64,000 nt of DNA. Origin: Gimesia aquarii (GTDB lineage: Bacteria > Planctomycetota > Planctomycetia > Planctomycetales > Planctomycetaceae). Location of the stretch: the NCBI RefSeq assembly GCF_007748195.1, contig NZ_CP037920.1:4477800-4541799 (forward strand). Direction: 5' to 3'. The notes below the pieces were generated by a model. That model saw only the letters and a list, made by a program, of their open reading frames with translations. It made no database searches and was not told where the DNA came from. Position numbers and translations under genes: made by a program. Below, piece after piece: positions 9,724 to 19,189 of this stretch (its first letter is position 1; the number at the start of each line of letters is the position of its first letter).

Positions 9724-10086
9724 ATGACGGAATCGACAAAGAAAAAATATCATCTCGCTGATTTTTCTCAAATAGAAGGCACGTCATGCCCCTGTGGTAC
9801 CGCACGACGCGCTTTTGCTGATGTACCTGAGTTTCCTGGTACCTTACATGTGACAGAAATATCAGAGACTGCGGAACTGCATTATCATCGAAAGCTAACA
9901 GAAACCTATTACTTCCTTGAATGTGGCGAAGATGCCCAGATGCAATTGGACGATGAACTGATTCCAGTCAAAGCCGGTATGTCAATCGTCATACCGCCGG
10001 GAGTGCGTCATCGGGCCATTGGAACGATGAAAATCATCAATATCGTCTTCCCCAAATTTGATCCGGAAGATGAATGGCTCGACTAA
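9724..10086 (+). CDS. Cupin-domain protein
   Basis: This is a small single-domain cupin of 120 residues. The first cupin motif is visible as TAELHYHRKLTETYYFLECG (His-x-His followed by Glu, metal ligands) and the second as VIPPGVRHRAIG (His ligand). An N-terminal segment contains SCPCGTARRAF, with two cysteines that may be redox-active or structural. It lies about 100 bases downstream of the TIGR00300 gene on the same strand and could share its transcript. Such proteins range from dioxygenases to sugar-binding sensors, so no substrate can be given. It is cytoplasmic, with no signal peptide. Confidence 0.8.
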   Translation: MTESTKKKYHLADFSQIEGTSCPCGTARRAFADVPEFPGTLHVTEISETAELHYHRKLTETYYFLECGEDAQMQLDDELIPVKAGMSIVIPPGVRHRAIGTMKIINIVFPKFDPEDEWLD

Positions 10087-10094
10087 TATTTGAG

Positions 10095-10823
10095 TCAGGC
10101 AAGATTGTTCTCGTTACAATAAGGGCATGACTCACCGTAGATGACTTTCCCACAGTTGGTACATTCATGCGCACCATGTGTGGGACGATCAGGAGTCACC
10201 CACCGTTGATATGCCAAAAAGGCGAAGACAATCCCGACAAAACCAGCAAAAAATATTGCAGGCGCTTCAGTACCATAAGAATTGATAATGACAAAAATGG
10301 TGGCAAGAGCACAAATCAAAAATATGATCGCATCCCGTACTCGATCACGTTGATGGTCACTGGAGTCATAGATATTTTTGCCTTGCTGCTGCAATATTTG
10401 ACCCAACAATTTATCGCGTTCGCTTTTTAGCTGTTTTGCTTCATCAGTGGCTCCTACGGCCGATAATAACCGGGAAGCAGTATCAAGAATCCGCAGAGTA
10501 TCTTGCGTTTTTATCTGGCTTTGATGCGCCCAGCGATTTCGATATTCTCTAAGTTCACCAACATAACTTCTCTCCAGTGGAGTCAAGCGATTGCGAAAGA
10601 CACTATTCCAATGGTCCCACAAGATTAAGAGAGTTGAATGGGCATCCCATCGAATGGCATCACCCGATGGTTGAGATGTAATTGGAGAATTCCGAAAACT
10701 CTCTTTAGCGCGATCAATCCAATCATCTTGATAAACGGCTTTCATTTCCTGCTCAATGATGGGAAAAAGTCCGCTACCAAGTAAATCAAGAGTCAATTTA
10801 ATACGTTCGTTATCACCGGCCAC
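10095..10823 (-). CDS. Swt1-like HEPN domain protein with membrane hairpin and C-terminal zinc ribbon
   Basis: The predicted protein has about 242 residues in three parts. Residues 1-130 are helical and resemble the Swt1-type HEPN domain (KLTLDLLGSGLFPIIEQEM), with the HEPN RNase signature RNRWAH (Arg-x4-His) near residues 95-100. Residues 160-205 contain two hydrophobic segments forming a membrane hairpin. The C-terminus has a four-cysteine zinc ribbon, CTNCGKVIYGESCPYC. The frame extends to a TTG at 10859, but the GTG at 10823 has AAGGGGG five bases upstream and is preferred. It is convergent with the cupin gene. HEPN domains occur in toxins, defence RNases and stress proteins; there is no antitoxin-like partner beside it, so function is open. 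Confidence 0.65.
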   Translation of the reverse strand: MAGDNERIKLTLDLLGSGLFPIIEQEMKAVYQDDWIDRAKESFRNSPITSQPSGDAIRWDAHSTLLILWDHWNSVFRNRLTPLERSYVGELREYRNRWAHQSQIKTQDTLRILDTASRLLSAVGATDEAKQLKSERDKLLGQILQQQGKNIYDSSDHQRDRVRDAIIFLICALATIFVIINSYGTEAPAIFFAGFVGIVFAFLAYQRWVTPDRPTHGAHECTNCGKVIYGESCPYCNENNLA

Positions 10824-11033
10824 AAATTCCCCCTTAAATCGCCTTGAACGCACAATCAATCTTTAAAATGAAAATAGCATCTGCAAGATACCAATGTGCA
10901 TTAACAATGCTTCCTTATTTTTTAGATAAGGTCAAGCTCTGCTATGTGATAAATCACTCAAAGCTGCGGATTTCTATGTGTATAAGCACAAAGAAACGGC
11001 TTAGTTGGAAAATAATATGATTCAGCCGTTCAA

Positions 11034-12491
11034 TTAGGCGATAAGCTCATCAACGACTTTTCCATGAACATCAGTCAAGCGAAAGTCTCTCCCTGCAAAA
11101 CGGTAAGTCAAACGTTCGTGATCAAAACCGAGTAACTTGAGTACTGTGGCCTGCAAGTCATGGACGTGAACTTTGTTTTCAACGGCTGCAAAACCAAACT
11201 CATCAGTGGCACCATAAGCCTGACCACCTTTAACACCTCCCCCAGCCAGCCATACAGTAAAACCATGATTATTGTGGTCGCGTCCATTCATCTTGCCAGC
11301 ATTCGCGCCAGGAGTCGGTAACTCCACTACAGGGGTTCTTCCAAACTCTCCACCACACATGACGATCGTATCTTGTAAAAGCCCTCTCTGCTTCAGGTCT
11401 TTCAATAAAGCCGCAATCGGCCGGGCACATTGATTGGCTAAATTCCGATGGCCTTTTTCAATTTCATCATGATTGTCCCAGGGTTGACCTGCTCCATGCC
11501 AGAGTTGGACATAGCGCACACCTCGTTCTACTAACCTGCGTGCAATCATCAATTGTCGCGCGTGAACTCCAGTGCCATACATTTCATGGATGTGTTTTGG
11601 CTCTTGTTTAATATCAAAAACATCAGAGGCCTGCATCTGCATTCGATAAGCTAATTCGAATGATTGAATTCGGGATTCCAATGCGGATTCCTGAGATCGT
11701 ACCGACTGATGCTTCCGGTTTAAGGCCTGCAGCAAGTCAAGCTGCAGGCGCTGTTCTGGCAATGAAAGTTTTTTGTTTTTAATATTCGCAATCAGTTTTT
11801 CGATATCAGAATGTTTTGTGTCGATATGAGTGCCCTGATAGGCGCCGGGCAAAAATGCGGATCGCCAGTTAGCAGACTCCGTAATTGGATAACCTCCAGG
11901 ACACATCACCACAAACCCGGGAAGATTCTGGTTTTCTGTTCCCAAACCATAAGTAACCCAGGCCCCCATACTTGGACGTGGCTGAATGAGATCTCCACAA
12001 TTCATCATCATCAACGAAGGTTCGTGATTAGGCACATTTGTGTACATCGATCGCACAAATGCAATATCATCCACGCATTCTCCCAACTCCGAAAAAAGCT
12101 CGCTCACCTCCAGGCCACTCTCTCCATACTTTTTAAACTTAAAAGGAGAAGGCAGGGCGGCACCAGTTTTTCGCTCGGTACGGAGATTTTTACTCGGCAG
12201 CATCTTACCAGCATATTTTGCTAACGCTGGTTTCGGATCGAACGTATCAACTTGCGAGGCACCACCATTCAAAAAAATGTGAATAATATGTTTTGCTTTT
12301 GCAGGAAAATGCGATTTTTTGGGAGCCATCGGTGACTGGTGGTCTGGTGCCGCATTCGCTTCCTCCAACAAACCCTGTGAAGCCATTAACGAGGCCAGTC
12401 CCATTGATCCAAATCCAGTACCACAGCGCTGCAACATTTGCCGCCGCGTGATAATTGGATCGCAATTAAAATGTCGAATCGCCTCAGCCAT
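11034..12491 (-). CDS. DUF1501 domain-containing exported protein
   Basis: This 485-residue protein belongs to the DUF1501 family, abundant in planctomycetes and distantly related to the alkaline phosphatase/sulfatase fold. The N-terminus has a Tat-type signal with ITRRQMLQRCGTGFG around residues 14-28. Body motifs include HIFLNGGASQVDTFDPKPAL, FVRSMYTNVPNHEPSLMMM, LWHGAGQPWDNHDEIEKGH and MCGGEFGRTPVVELP, which carry the His/Asp/Glu residues expected of a metal site. It begins 36 bases after the stop of the PSCyt/PSD1 gene and almost certainly is co-transcribed with it, the usual pairing in this phylum. A role in degrading or handling complex polysaccharides is commonly proposed but unproven. 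Confidence 0.92.
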   Translation of the reverse strand: MAEAIRHFNCDPIITRRQMLQRCGTGFGSMGLASLMASQGLLEEANAAPDHQSPMAPKKSHFPAKAKHIIHIFLNGGASQVDTFDPKPALAKYAGKMLPSKNLRTERKTGAALPSPFKFKKYGESGLEVSELFSELGECVDDIAFVRSMYTNVPNHEPSLMMMNCGDLIQPRPSMGAWVTYGLGTENQNLPGFVVMCPGGYPITESANWRSAFLPGAYQGTHIDTKHSDIEKLIANIKNKKLSLPEQRLQLDLLQALNRKHQSVRSQESALESRIQSFELAYRMQMQASDVFDIKQEPKHIHEMYGTGVHARQLMIARRLVERGVRYVQLWHGAGQPWDNHDEIEKGHRNLANQCARPIAALLKDLKQRGLLQDTIVMCGGEFGRTPVVELPTPGANAGKMNGRDHNNHGFTVWLAGGGVKGGQAYGATDEFGFAAVENKVHVHDLQATVLKLLGFDHERLTYRFAGRDFRLTDVHGKVVDELIA

Positions 12492-12527
12492 CAGAACAGG
12501 CTCCTACTATCATTGATATTTTTCACA

Positions 12528-15422
12528 TTAGTCTACAAACATGAATTCATTGGACGTACAAAGCACTTGAGTATACTTTTCCCATCCACTCATTCGAGCG
12601 GGTGTCTTAATCTGATCTCGATGATGTTTTAAGAATGCCTTACCGAGATCATTTTCCTCACCTGATGGTTTCCGTTGGAAGACACGTTGATAGAGTTTTT
12701 CGATCGCAGAATCAACCCCTTTATCAGCGGCCATTTTTTCCAGACTTAAATCTTTGACTAACAATCCAGACTGCTCAATTACCAGGGGACTATTCAATGC
12801 AAACAAAGCTTGTTGTGGAACTGTTGTAAATGGTCGTTGTGCGGTACTTGATTCCACATTAGCAAAATCAAATGTACGAAATATATTCGGCAGGTTATTA
12901 CGATCCACAAAACCGTAAACGGTACGTCGTGGGTGCGTGGGAATCCGGTCAATCAGGTAACTTTTACCTCCCTGTTCCTCAGAGAGTTGTCCTGAGACTA
13001 ATAAAAGTGAATCTCGCATCGCTTCAAAGTCGAGTCGCTGTGGAGATCGTTTCCAAAGTAAACGATTATCGGCATCAATCAAGTTTGCCTGTCGGTTTTC
13101 CTGGTAACCCTGTTGATATGTTGCTGACATCATAATTGTCTTGTGAAGCGACTTGATAGACCAGCCTTCTTCCATAAATCGATATGCTAGATAATCTAAT
13201 AATTCTGGATGAGTGGGTGGATCACTTCTGACACCGAAATTGCTGGGAGTTCTCACGATTCCCTGTCCAAAATGATGCATCCAAACCCGATTAACAAAAA
13301 CTCGGGCCGTTAATGGATTATCCCGAGAAGCAATCGCCTCTGATAATTCCAGACGACCACTTCCTTTCTGAAATGGTTTTCGATCTTCTCCAGCCAAAAT
13401 CCTGAAAAATTGACGCGGCGTTTTTTCACCACGTCGACCGGGATTCCCTCGTAAATGGACATGTGAAGTGATCGGCTTGTCCTTGTCATAAACCACCATC
13501 GCTCGTGGAGGTGCGCCCGGGGATGTTACATCCAATGTCTGAATATTCTTCTGAAATTGCCGAACTTTATTTCTTTGAGCCCGATTAAATCCTGCCTGAA
13601 CAAGATTGTCACTCACTGCAGTCGGTGATTCTGGGTGATATAAAATTTGACGAATTTCTTCTGCATCTTTGTCAGCAAGTTTATCAGGTAATTTCGCTTT
13701 CGCCTTTTTGGCTGTCTCAAGCGTATTGAGCCACTGCTGTTCCACTTCTTTAAAAACGTTACCATAAATTCGACATACATCATAAATTGATTGTGGTGGG
13801 TTGTTTTTCAATGCATGTACAATCAAACGGTTGAATCTTTTTTCTGGCAGCGTTTCCCCTTCTTGACTAGCTAATTTTTGGATGACTTCAGAGGCACCGA
13901 CTGGATAATTTTCTTTTTTGACTGAAACGAATGCCATCCAAGGTGAAAAGACAGCGCGGTATGATTTTGCTTTGCGTTTCAGAAAAGCTTGCCAGAGAGC
14001 CACGTATCCTCGGTGAGGTGCCTCTTTCTCATATTGAGGCTTTTCATTCGCCAGTTTTTCTTTTTCTACAATTGCTTGTAACACATCTGCTACTGTCAAA
14101 CGTGCCTTCGCTCTGAATTTTTCCGATTCTTCATGTATGAAATCATCTAATTTTTTCTGGCGTTTTGCTCGTTCCGCCTGATATTTTTTGTGTGCTTTTT
14201 CCGACTTCGGTTTTCCGATTAATGGTAAATCTTTTTCTTCCGGCTCATAGCTACTAAAGAAAACTCCATACAATGAATAATAATCCTTGATCGGAACAGG
14301 ATCAAATTTGTGATCGTGACAGCGAGCACAGGAGGCAGTCAAACCCAATAAACCTCGGGAGACAAGATCAATGCGGTCATCGATGATATCGTGTATGTTC
14401 CCTCGATAACGACGACCCACGGTCAGGAAACCAAGTGCAGCCAGTGAACGATCATCTCCTTTGCGATCCAGCTGATCTGCCGCTAATTGTTCTTGAATGA
14501 AACGATCATAAGGGAGATCTTCATTGAAAGCGCGAATGACATAATCTCGATAAGTATAGGAATACGGGTAGCGACGCTCTGATGTAAAAACATAGCCCTT
14601 GGTATCTGCATAACGAGCAACATCCAGCCAATGTCTCCCCCAACGTTCTCCATAGCGTGGTGAGGCCAACAGGCGATCAACCAGCCTTTCATAAGCATCT
14701 GGAGATTGATCATTCACAAAAGCTTCTACTTCTTGAAAGGTAGGAGGTAAGCCTGTTAAATCAACCGATGCTCTTCGAATCAATTTCCTTCGATCAAGGC
14801 GCGGGGAAAGCGATAGACCTTTTTCTTCCAAACGTGAAATCACAAAAAGGTCTACCGGAGAAGAAACCCTTTCTTGGTTCTTCACTTTGGGTAATTCAGG
14901 GTTTCTCACAGGACGAAACGCCCAATGACTTTTGGACAATGTCGCAAAATCATAAGTCCCATTCGCAGGAACCGCTTTGGGATCTTTATCAGAAAATGGC
15001 CAAGGTGTTCCCATTTTGACCCAACGAGTCAAAGCGGCTATTTCACGAGAAGGCATTTTCCCATCAGGAGGCATCTGGCTGTCGTCATCATGATATTGGA
15101 TCACCTGGATAATTCTACTTTTGAGTGGGTCTCCTGGAATCACGGCTTTACCGCTGTCACTGCCTTTCATCATCCAGGCATGGGAATCCAGTCGTAAGCT
15201 GGCTTCCTGCTTTTTAGGGCCATGACAAGCATAACAGCGTTTTACTAAAACAGGGCGAATTTCCTTTTCGAAAAACTCAATTTGATCAGCAGGAATTTTA
15301 TTGGCTGCTTCGAGTAAAGACATCGCTGGAAATGCCAATAGCACAAAGATGATCAAGTGACAAACAGTTTTGACCACGTGAGATGACAACAAAGGATGAA
15401 ACAGGATCAAAGGCCGCTTCAT
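12528..15422 (-). CDS. PSD1 and planctomycete cytochrome C domain protein (PSCyt1-DUF1549-DUF1553)
   Basis: This is a 964-residue exported protein. An N-terminal hydrophobic signal segment (about residues 20-38) precedes the planctomycete cytochrome C domain, with heme motif CYACH at residues 63-67 and a SQMPPDGKMP loop supplying a possible axial Met. The DUF1549 domain follows (FVISRLEEKGL, ERWGRHWLDVARYADTKGY, CARCHDHKFDP, which gives a second CxxCH), then a charged coiled region, then DUF1553 (PSD1) with FVNRVWMHHFGQGIVRTPSNFG and FVDRNNLPNIFRTFDFAN. The length is in the normal range. It is the first gene of an operon with DUF1501. The cell location is probably periplasmic; the biochemical role of the family is not established. 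Confidence 0.93.
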   Translation of the reverse strand: MKRPLILFHPLLSSHVVKTVCHLIIFVLLAFPAMSLLEAANKIPADQIEFFEKEIRPVLVKRCYACHGPKKQEASLRLDSHAWMMKGSDSGKAVIPGDPLKSRIIQVIQYHDDDSQMPPDGKMPSREIAALTRWVKMGTPWPFSDKDPKAVPANGTYDFATLSKSHWAFRPVRNPELPKVKNQERVSSPVDLFVISRLEEKGLSLSPRLDRRKLIRRASVDLTGLPPTFQEVEAFVNDQSPDAYERLVDRLLASPRYGERWGRHWLDVARYADTKGYVFTSERRYPYSYTYRDYVIRAFNEDLPYDRFIQEQLAADQLDRKGDDRSLAALGFLTVGRRYRGNIHDIIDDRIDLVSRGLLGLTASCARCHDHKFDPVPIKDYYSLYGVFFSSYEPEEKDLPLIGKPKSEKAHKKYQAERAKRQKKLDDFIHEESEKFRAKARLTVADVLQAIVEKEKLANEKPQYEKEAPHRGYVALWQAFLKRKAKSYRAVFSPWMAFVSVKKENYPVGASEVIQKLASQEGETLPEKRFNRLIVHALKNNPPQSIYDVCRIYGNVFKEVEQQWLNTLETAKKAKAKLPDKLADKDAEEIRQILYHPESPTAVSDNLVQAGFNRAQRNKVRQFQKNIQTLDVTSPGAPPRAMVVYDKDKPITSHVHLRGNPGRRGEKTPRQFFRILAGEDRKPFQKGSGRLELSEAIASRDNPLTARVFVNRVWMHHFGQGIVRTPSNFGVRSDPPTHPELLDYLAYRFMEEGWSIKSLHKTIMMSATYQQGYQENRQANLIDADNRLLWKRSPQRLDFEAMRDSLLLVSGQLSEEQGGKSYLIDRIPTHPRRTVYGFVDRNNLPNIFRTFDFANVESSTAQRPFTTVPQQALFALNSPLVIEQSGLLVKDLSLEKMAADKGVDSAIEKLYQRVFQRKPSGEENDLGKAFLKHHRDQIKTPARMSGWEKYTQVLCTSNEFMFVD

Positions 15423-15770
15423 TTTCCAGTTCTTTCTCGGTTAGATGAAATTTGTGGAGGGACCAAGGGGTGGGAGAAGGTCTAACACTTCAATCAATTT
15501 TAAAATGACAAAACCTACATTGTTGTTATTTTACTCTACTATCGGCTCAAAAGGTAGTCAGTTTTTGCATTTAAGTCTTGTGGAGCATCGCTTTAGGACT
15601 TTTCAGACTCACATCGATACTTAAGAATGTTATGAAATTGAAACCCGCTCTACCCATAGAATTTACTCCTGGGAGTGCATTAAAGTTTCGCTATAGTTAC
15701 TATCGGACTAAAAGTGACATGGTGCTTCGATATTGTCCCCATCAATTCAAGCAGAATCATTGAGGTAAGC
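15423..15770. other. Divergent intergenic region between the PSD1 and pterin dehydratase genes
   Basis: These 348 bases separate two divergent transcription units and should hold both promoters. A poly-T/A-rich stretch lies near 15500-15545. A TATAGT hexamer occurs around 15693 upstream of the pterin dehydratase gene, but no convincing -35 box pairs with it. The short open frames here have no ribosome-binding site and no protein-like composition. I see no structured RNA. Confidence 0.4.
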
Positions 15771-16115
15771 ATGACAGAAGATCAGATTTTATCAGAAGAA
15801 CAGATACAAGAGTTTTTGAACACTCATTCCGAATGGGAACTCCGAGATGGTTGGATTAGACGAAAGTATTCAACTCCCGGTTGGGCTCATACGCTCATGC
15901 TGGTGAATACCATAGGTTATCTGGCAGAAGCAGGGTGGCATCATCCAGATTTAAGTGTTGGCTATGCTGCCGTAACCGTCAAACTACAAACACACCGAGT
16001 GAAAGCAATCACAACCAAAGACACGGAATTGGCGAAAAAAATTGAGGAAACAGTGACCTGGTTACCAGACGATGCAGCAGCCCTTGATGGTTTCCCCAAA
16101 AACTGGGTTCGCTAG
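15771..16115 (+). CDS. 4a-hydroxytetrahydrobiopterin dehydratase (pterin carbinolamine dehydratase)
   Basis: PCD enzymes dehydrate 4a-hydroxy-tetrahydropterins and recycle pterin cofactors; some homologues act in folate or molybdopterin metabolism. The 114-residue protein shows the complete family signature: Glu-x3-His-His-Pro in EAGWHHP, Tyr five residues on, His nine residues after that, and Asp at the expected spacing in THRVKAITTKD. The frame is open 57 bases further upstream, but the ATG at 15771 has a GAGG ribosome-binding site at 15762-15765 and matches the family length. It lies 37 bases before a DHPS-like gene, the first of four genes that all relate to pterin or pABA chemistry. Confidence 0.93.
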   Translation: MTEDQILSEEQIQEFLNTHSEWELRDGWIRRKYSTPGWAHTLMLVNTIGYLAEAGWHHPDLSVGYAAVTVKLQTHRVKAITTKDTELAKKIEETVTWLPDDAAALDGFPKNWVR

Positions 16116-16152
16116 TAGATAAACAGTTATAAGACTTCAAGAGAGACCAACT

Positions 16153-17565
16153 ATGAAACAGGAACGCATCCTGTTTGTGACGGGCAAGCTGGCTGAATAT
16201 TCATTGCGCGAAGTATTGGAAAAACTTGCCCCTCAGGTTGGTTTTGAATTTGAGGTCATTGTGTTGAATGTCCAGGTTGCTGCTTTGATGCACGTTCCTC
16301 TGGTCAAACGCAGACTAACAGTTCCTGACGGCATCAACTGGGTCATGCTGCCTGGTATGTGTAAAGGTGATCTTCAAGTTCTCATTGACCACTTTGGAAT
16401 TCCGTTCAAAAGGGGCCCCAAGGACCACTTCGACCTGCCCGAATATTTTGGACAAGAGGGGAAGGCACCAAAAGATCTGTCTCAATACGATATCGAAATC
16501 TTAGCCGAAATCAATCATGCCCCACTGATGTCGAATGAAGAAATCCTGCAACAGGCAGAACATTACCGACAAAATGGAGCCGATCTGATCGATGTAGGTT
16601 GTATCCCCGGAGAAAGCACAAAACGCGCTGGAGAGATCGTACGGATGCTGGTTGATTCAGGATACCGCGTCTCCATCGACAGTTTTGATCGAGCAGAAGT
16701 AGAAGCGGCTGTTGGTAATGGAGCCGAACTCATCCTCAGTTGTAATCAAACTAATCTCGACTGGGTTTCAAAACTGGGAACTGAAGTCGTTGCCATCCCG
16801 AATCTTCCCAGTGATTTCGATTCTCTGTGTACCATCGTTGATCAATTGGTTCGATCTGACACTCCCTTTCGAATAGATCCAATTCTGGAACCAATTGGCT
16901 TTGGGTTCACAACATCCCTGGAACGTTACTACAGGGCAAGAAAAGAATTTCCTGATTTTGAAATCATGATGGGTATCGGAAATTTAACTGAACTGACAGA
17001 AGTAGACACGGCGGGAATCAATGTTCTACTTGCCGCTCTCTGTCAGGAACTTCAAATTCATAGCGTGCTTGCTACCGAAGTGATCAACTGGGCCTGCAGC
17101 GCCATCCGAGAATTTGACTACGCGAGACGACTCATCAAATATGCCATCGAAAACAAAAGCTTGCCGAAACACATTCATTACCAGCTTGTTATGTTGCGAG
17201 ATGCCAAGCTTAACGAAAGAGGATCTGATGCATTAAGTAATCTTGCCCAAAATATCCGTGACCCGAATTACCGGATCTTTGCTGAGGAGAACCAACTACA
17301 CGTCATGAATCGTGACGGATACTGGAAAGGAACTGACCCTTATGAACTATTTGATCAGTTTTTAGAGGCCAATCCTAAAGGGTTAGATGCTTCGCATGCG
17401 TTTTACCTGGGTTACGAAATGTGTAAAGCAGTAACTGCTTTAACATTGGGAAAGCAATATCAACAAGATCAGCCATTAAACTGGGGTTTTCTATCACAAG
17501 AGGAAGTCAGTGCCAATGAACGCAGACGAAAACAGGGCGAAGAGCCACAATGTGGACCTCGCTGA
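16153..17565 (+). CDS. Dihydropteroate synthase-like protein (TIGR00284/DUF6513 type)
   Basis: This 470-residue protein belongs to the DHPS-related family seen in methanogens, methylotrophs and planctomycetes, where it is associated with tetrahydromethanopterin-linked C1 metabolism. The N-terminal 105 residues (ERILFVTGKLAEYSLREVL, then FKRGPKDHFDLPEYFG) form the DUF6513-type domain. Residues 115-330 are a pterin-binding TIM barrel with EINHAPLMSNEEI, NGADLIDVGCIPGES, VSIDSFDRAEVEAAVGNGA and FRIDPILEPIGFG, the counterparts of the DHPS pterin and diphosphate sites. A C-terminal domain of about 130 residues follows. It sits between a pterin dehydratase gene and pabB. Condensation of a pterin with an arylamine is the likely role; the exact substrate is inferred. 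Confidence 0.85.
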   Translation: MKQERILFVTGKLAEYSLREVLEKLAPQVGFEFEVIVLNVQVAALMHVPLVKRRLTVPDGINWVMLPGMCKGDLQVLIDHFGIPFKRGPKDHFDLPEYFGQEGKAPKDLSQYDIEILAEINHAPLMSNEEILQQAEHYRQNGADLIDVGCIPGESTKRAGEIVRMLVDSGYRVSIDSFDRAEVEAAVGNGAELILSCNQTNLDWVSKLGTEVVAIPNLPSDFDSLCTIVDQLVRSDTPFRIDPILEPIGFGFTTSLERYYRARKEFPDFEIMMGIGNLTELTEVDTAGINVLLAALCQELQIHSVLATEVINWACSAIREFDYARRLIKYAIENKSLPKHIHYQLVMLRDAKLNERGSDALSNLAQNIRDPNYRIFAEENQLHVMNRDGYWKGTDPYELFDQFLEANPKGLDASHAFYLGYEMCKAVTALTLGKQYQQDQPLNWGFLSQEEVSANERRRKQGEEPQCGPR

Positions 17566-17648
17566 TGATTCCTTAACCACCTGGCTCATGTTATACTGAG
17601 GCCTTCCATTGCGTCTCGCTCTAACGCGCACGCATCACGTTTTTCACT

Positions 17649-19166
17649 GTGAATCATGATAAAGTAATGTCGGGAAACATATCTCAGGATTTCTCTCATC
17701 AATCCCTGGAGCAGGGAGGGCAAGTCGCAAGCCAGCTTCCTCTCGTGGAAGAACTGACTCCGTATCCAGATGTAGAACAGATCTTTCTTGAATTTGCAGG
17801 TGATGACAGCCTCTTACTTTTGGAAAGTGCACGTCAAACCTCATCACAAGGACAGTTCTCCTATTTGATGTGTAACCCACTCACACGCATTCAAATCCAA
17901 AATACTCACTATTCCGCTGATCCTTTTGAATCGTTTCGAGACGTTTATACTCAAAATCTTGTGGAATCGATTCCTGGACTTCCACCGTTCCAAGGAGGCT
18001 TTGCAGGCTTACTTTCCTACGAGTTGGGACAAAGCTGGGAGAACTTCGCCCGTGCCTCCCACGATGAGTTTCAACTCCCGGACTTGGCTGTCGGTTTTTA
18101 CGACTGGGTGATCGCCTGGGATCATAATCAGCATCGGGCATGGCTCATCGTCCAAGGTTTCGATCAAAGTCTGCAAACACAAGATCTTAATCTTGCTGCA
18201 GAACGGCTGAAGTCACTTAAAACAAGAATTGATACTTCCAACTTTAATCAACACGACCGATTGGCCGCACTCTCACAAAGTGCTTTTTTGCATGCAAATA
18301 AACTGCCTCTTAATCAACTTTCTCCTGTTTATCCTGTTGAACGGAACGAAGAGATACTGAGTAACTTCAGTAAAACACAATTCCTGAAACAGATCGAACA
18401 GATCATTGAATACATCTATGCTGGCGATATTTTTCAGGCAAATTTTTCGCAACGCCTGCTGAGCCGCAGCACAGGACATCCTGCTGAACTTTATCTGAAT
18501 TTACGCTCAAAAAATGCGGCTCCGTTTGCAGGTTATTTTGGTTGGGATGACTGGGCCGTTGTCAGTGCTTCACCTGAAAGATTCCTGAATGTCTCACACC
18601 AAGAAGTGGAAACGCGCCCCATTAAAGGCACTCGTCGTAGAAAATTCATGCCGGAAGCAGATTTATTGACACGTGATGAACTACGTGAAAGCGAAAAAGA
18701 TCATGCTGAGAATGTAATGATCGTTGACCTACTCCGCAATGATCTCTCTCGTGTCTGCAAACCAGGTTCCATTCACGTTCCACATCTCTGTGAAGTCGAA
18801 ACGTACGAAACCGTACAACATCTTGTCTCAGAAGTGCGAGGACAACTCAAACCGGGTAAAACAGTCTGGGACTTACTGGCAGCTTCATTTCCCGGCGGTT
18901 CTATCACAGGCGCGCCAAAAGTACGATCAATGGAAATCATTGCGGAATTGGAACCGACTGTCCGTGGCCCTTATTGTGGCAGTCTGTTCTATGCCGGTTT
19001 GAATGGAGAATTCGACAGTAATATTCTGATTCGCACTTTTACTGTCAGAAATGGATGGATTCAATTTCCTGTGGGAGGGGGAATCATAGCACAAAGTCAT
19101 CCAAGGCTGGAATATGAAGAAACCCTGCATAAAGCCGCAGGGATGATAGCCGCACTACAAAAATAA
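17649..19166 (+). CDS. pabB: Aminodeoxychorismate synthase component I
   Basis: PabB converts chorismate and ammonia to 4-amino-4-deoxychorismate, the precursor of pABA. The 505-residue protein has the anthranilate synthase I fold: an N-terminal domain (FLEFAGDDSLLLLESA) and a chorismate-binding domain from about residue 235 with YIYAGDIFQANFSQRL, ASPERFLN, ESEKDHAENVMIVDLLRNDL and PGGSITGAPK. The diagnostic PIKGT motif, with the lysine nucleophile of PabB where TrpE has PIAGT, is present in RPIKGTRRR. The start is either the GTG at 17649 or the ATG at 17667; neither has a strong ribosome-binding site. pabA follows after 23 bases. Confidence 0.92.
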   Translation: MNHDKVMSGNISQDFSHQSLEQGGQVASQLPLVEELTPYPDVEQIFLEFAGDDSLLLLESARQTSSQGQFSYLMCNPLTRIQIQNTHYSADPFESFRDVYTQNLVESIPGLPPFQGGFAGLLSYELGQSWENFARASHDEFQLPDLAVGFYDWVIAWDHNQHRAWLIVQGFDQSLQTQDLNLAAERLKSLKTRIDTSNFNQHDRLAALSQSAFLHANKLPLNQLSPVYPVERNEEILSNFSKTQFLKQIEQIIEYIYAGDIFQANFSQRLLSRSTGHPAELYLNLRSKNAAPFAGYFGWDDWAVVSASPERFLNVSHQEVETRPIKGTRRRKFMPEADLLTRDELRESEKDHAENVMIVDLLRNDLSRVCKPGSIHVPHLCEVETYETVQHLVSEVRGQLKPGKTVWDLLAASFPGGSITGAPKVRSMEIIAELEPTVRGPYCGSLFYAGLNGEFDSNILIRTFTVRNGWIQFPVGGGIIAQSHPRLEYEETLHKAAGMIAALQK

Positions 19167-19189
19167 CGTTAATTTTCAGAAGCAATTTC

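Noticed and set aside
15714-15770. Upstream extension of the pterin dehydratase frame
   Set aside because: The extra 19 residues have no family match, and the downstream ATG has a GAGG ribosome-binding site.
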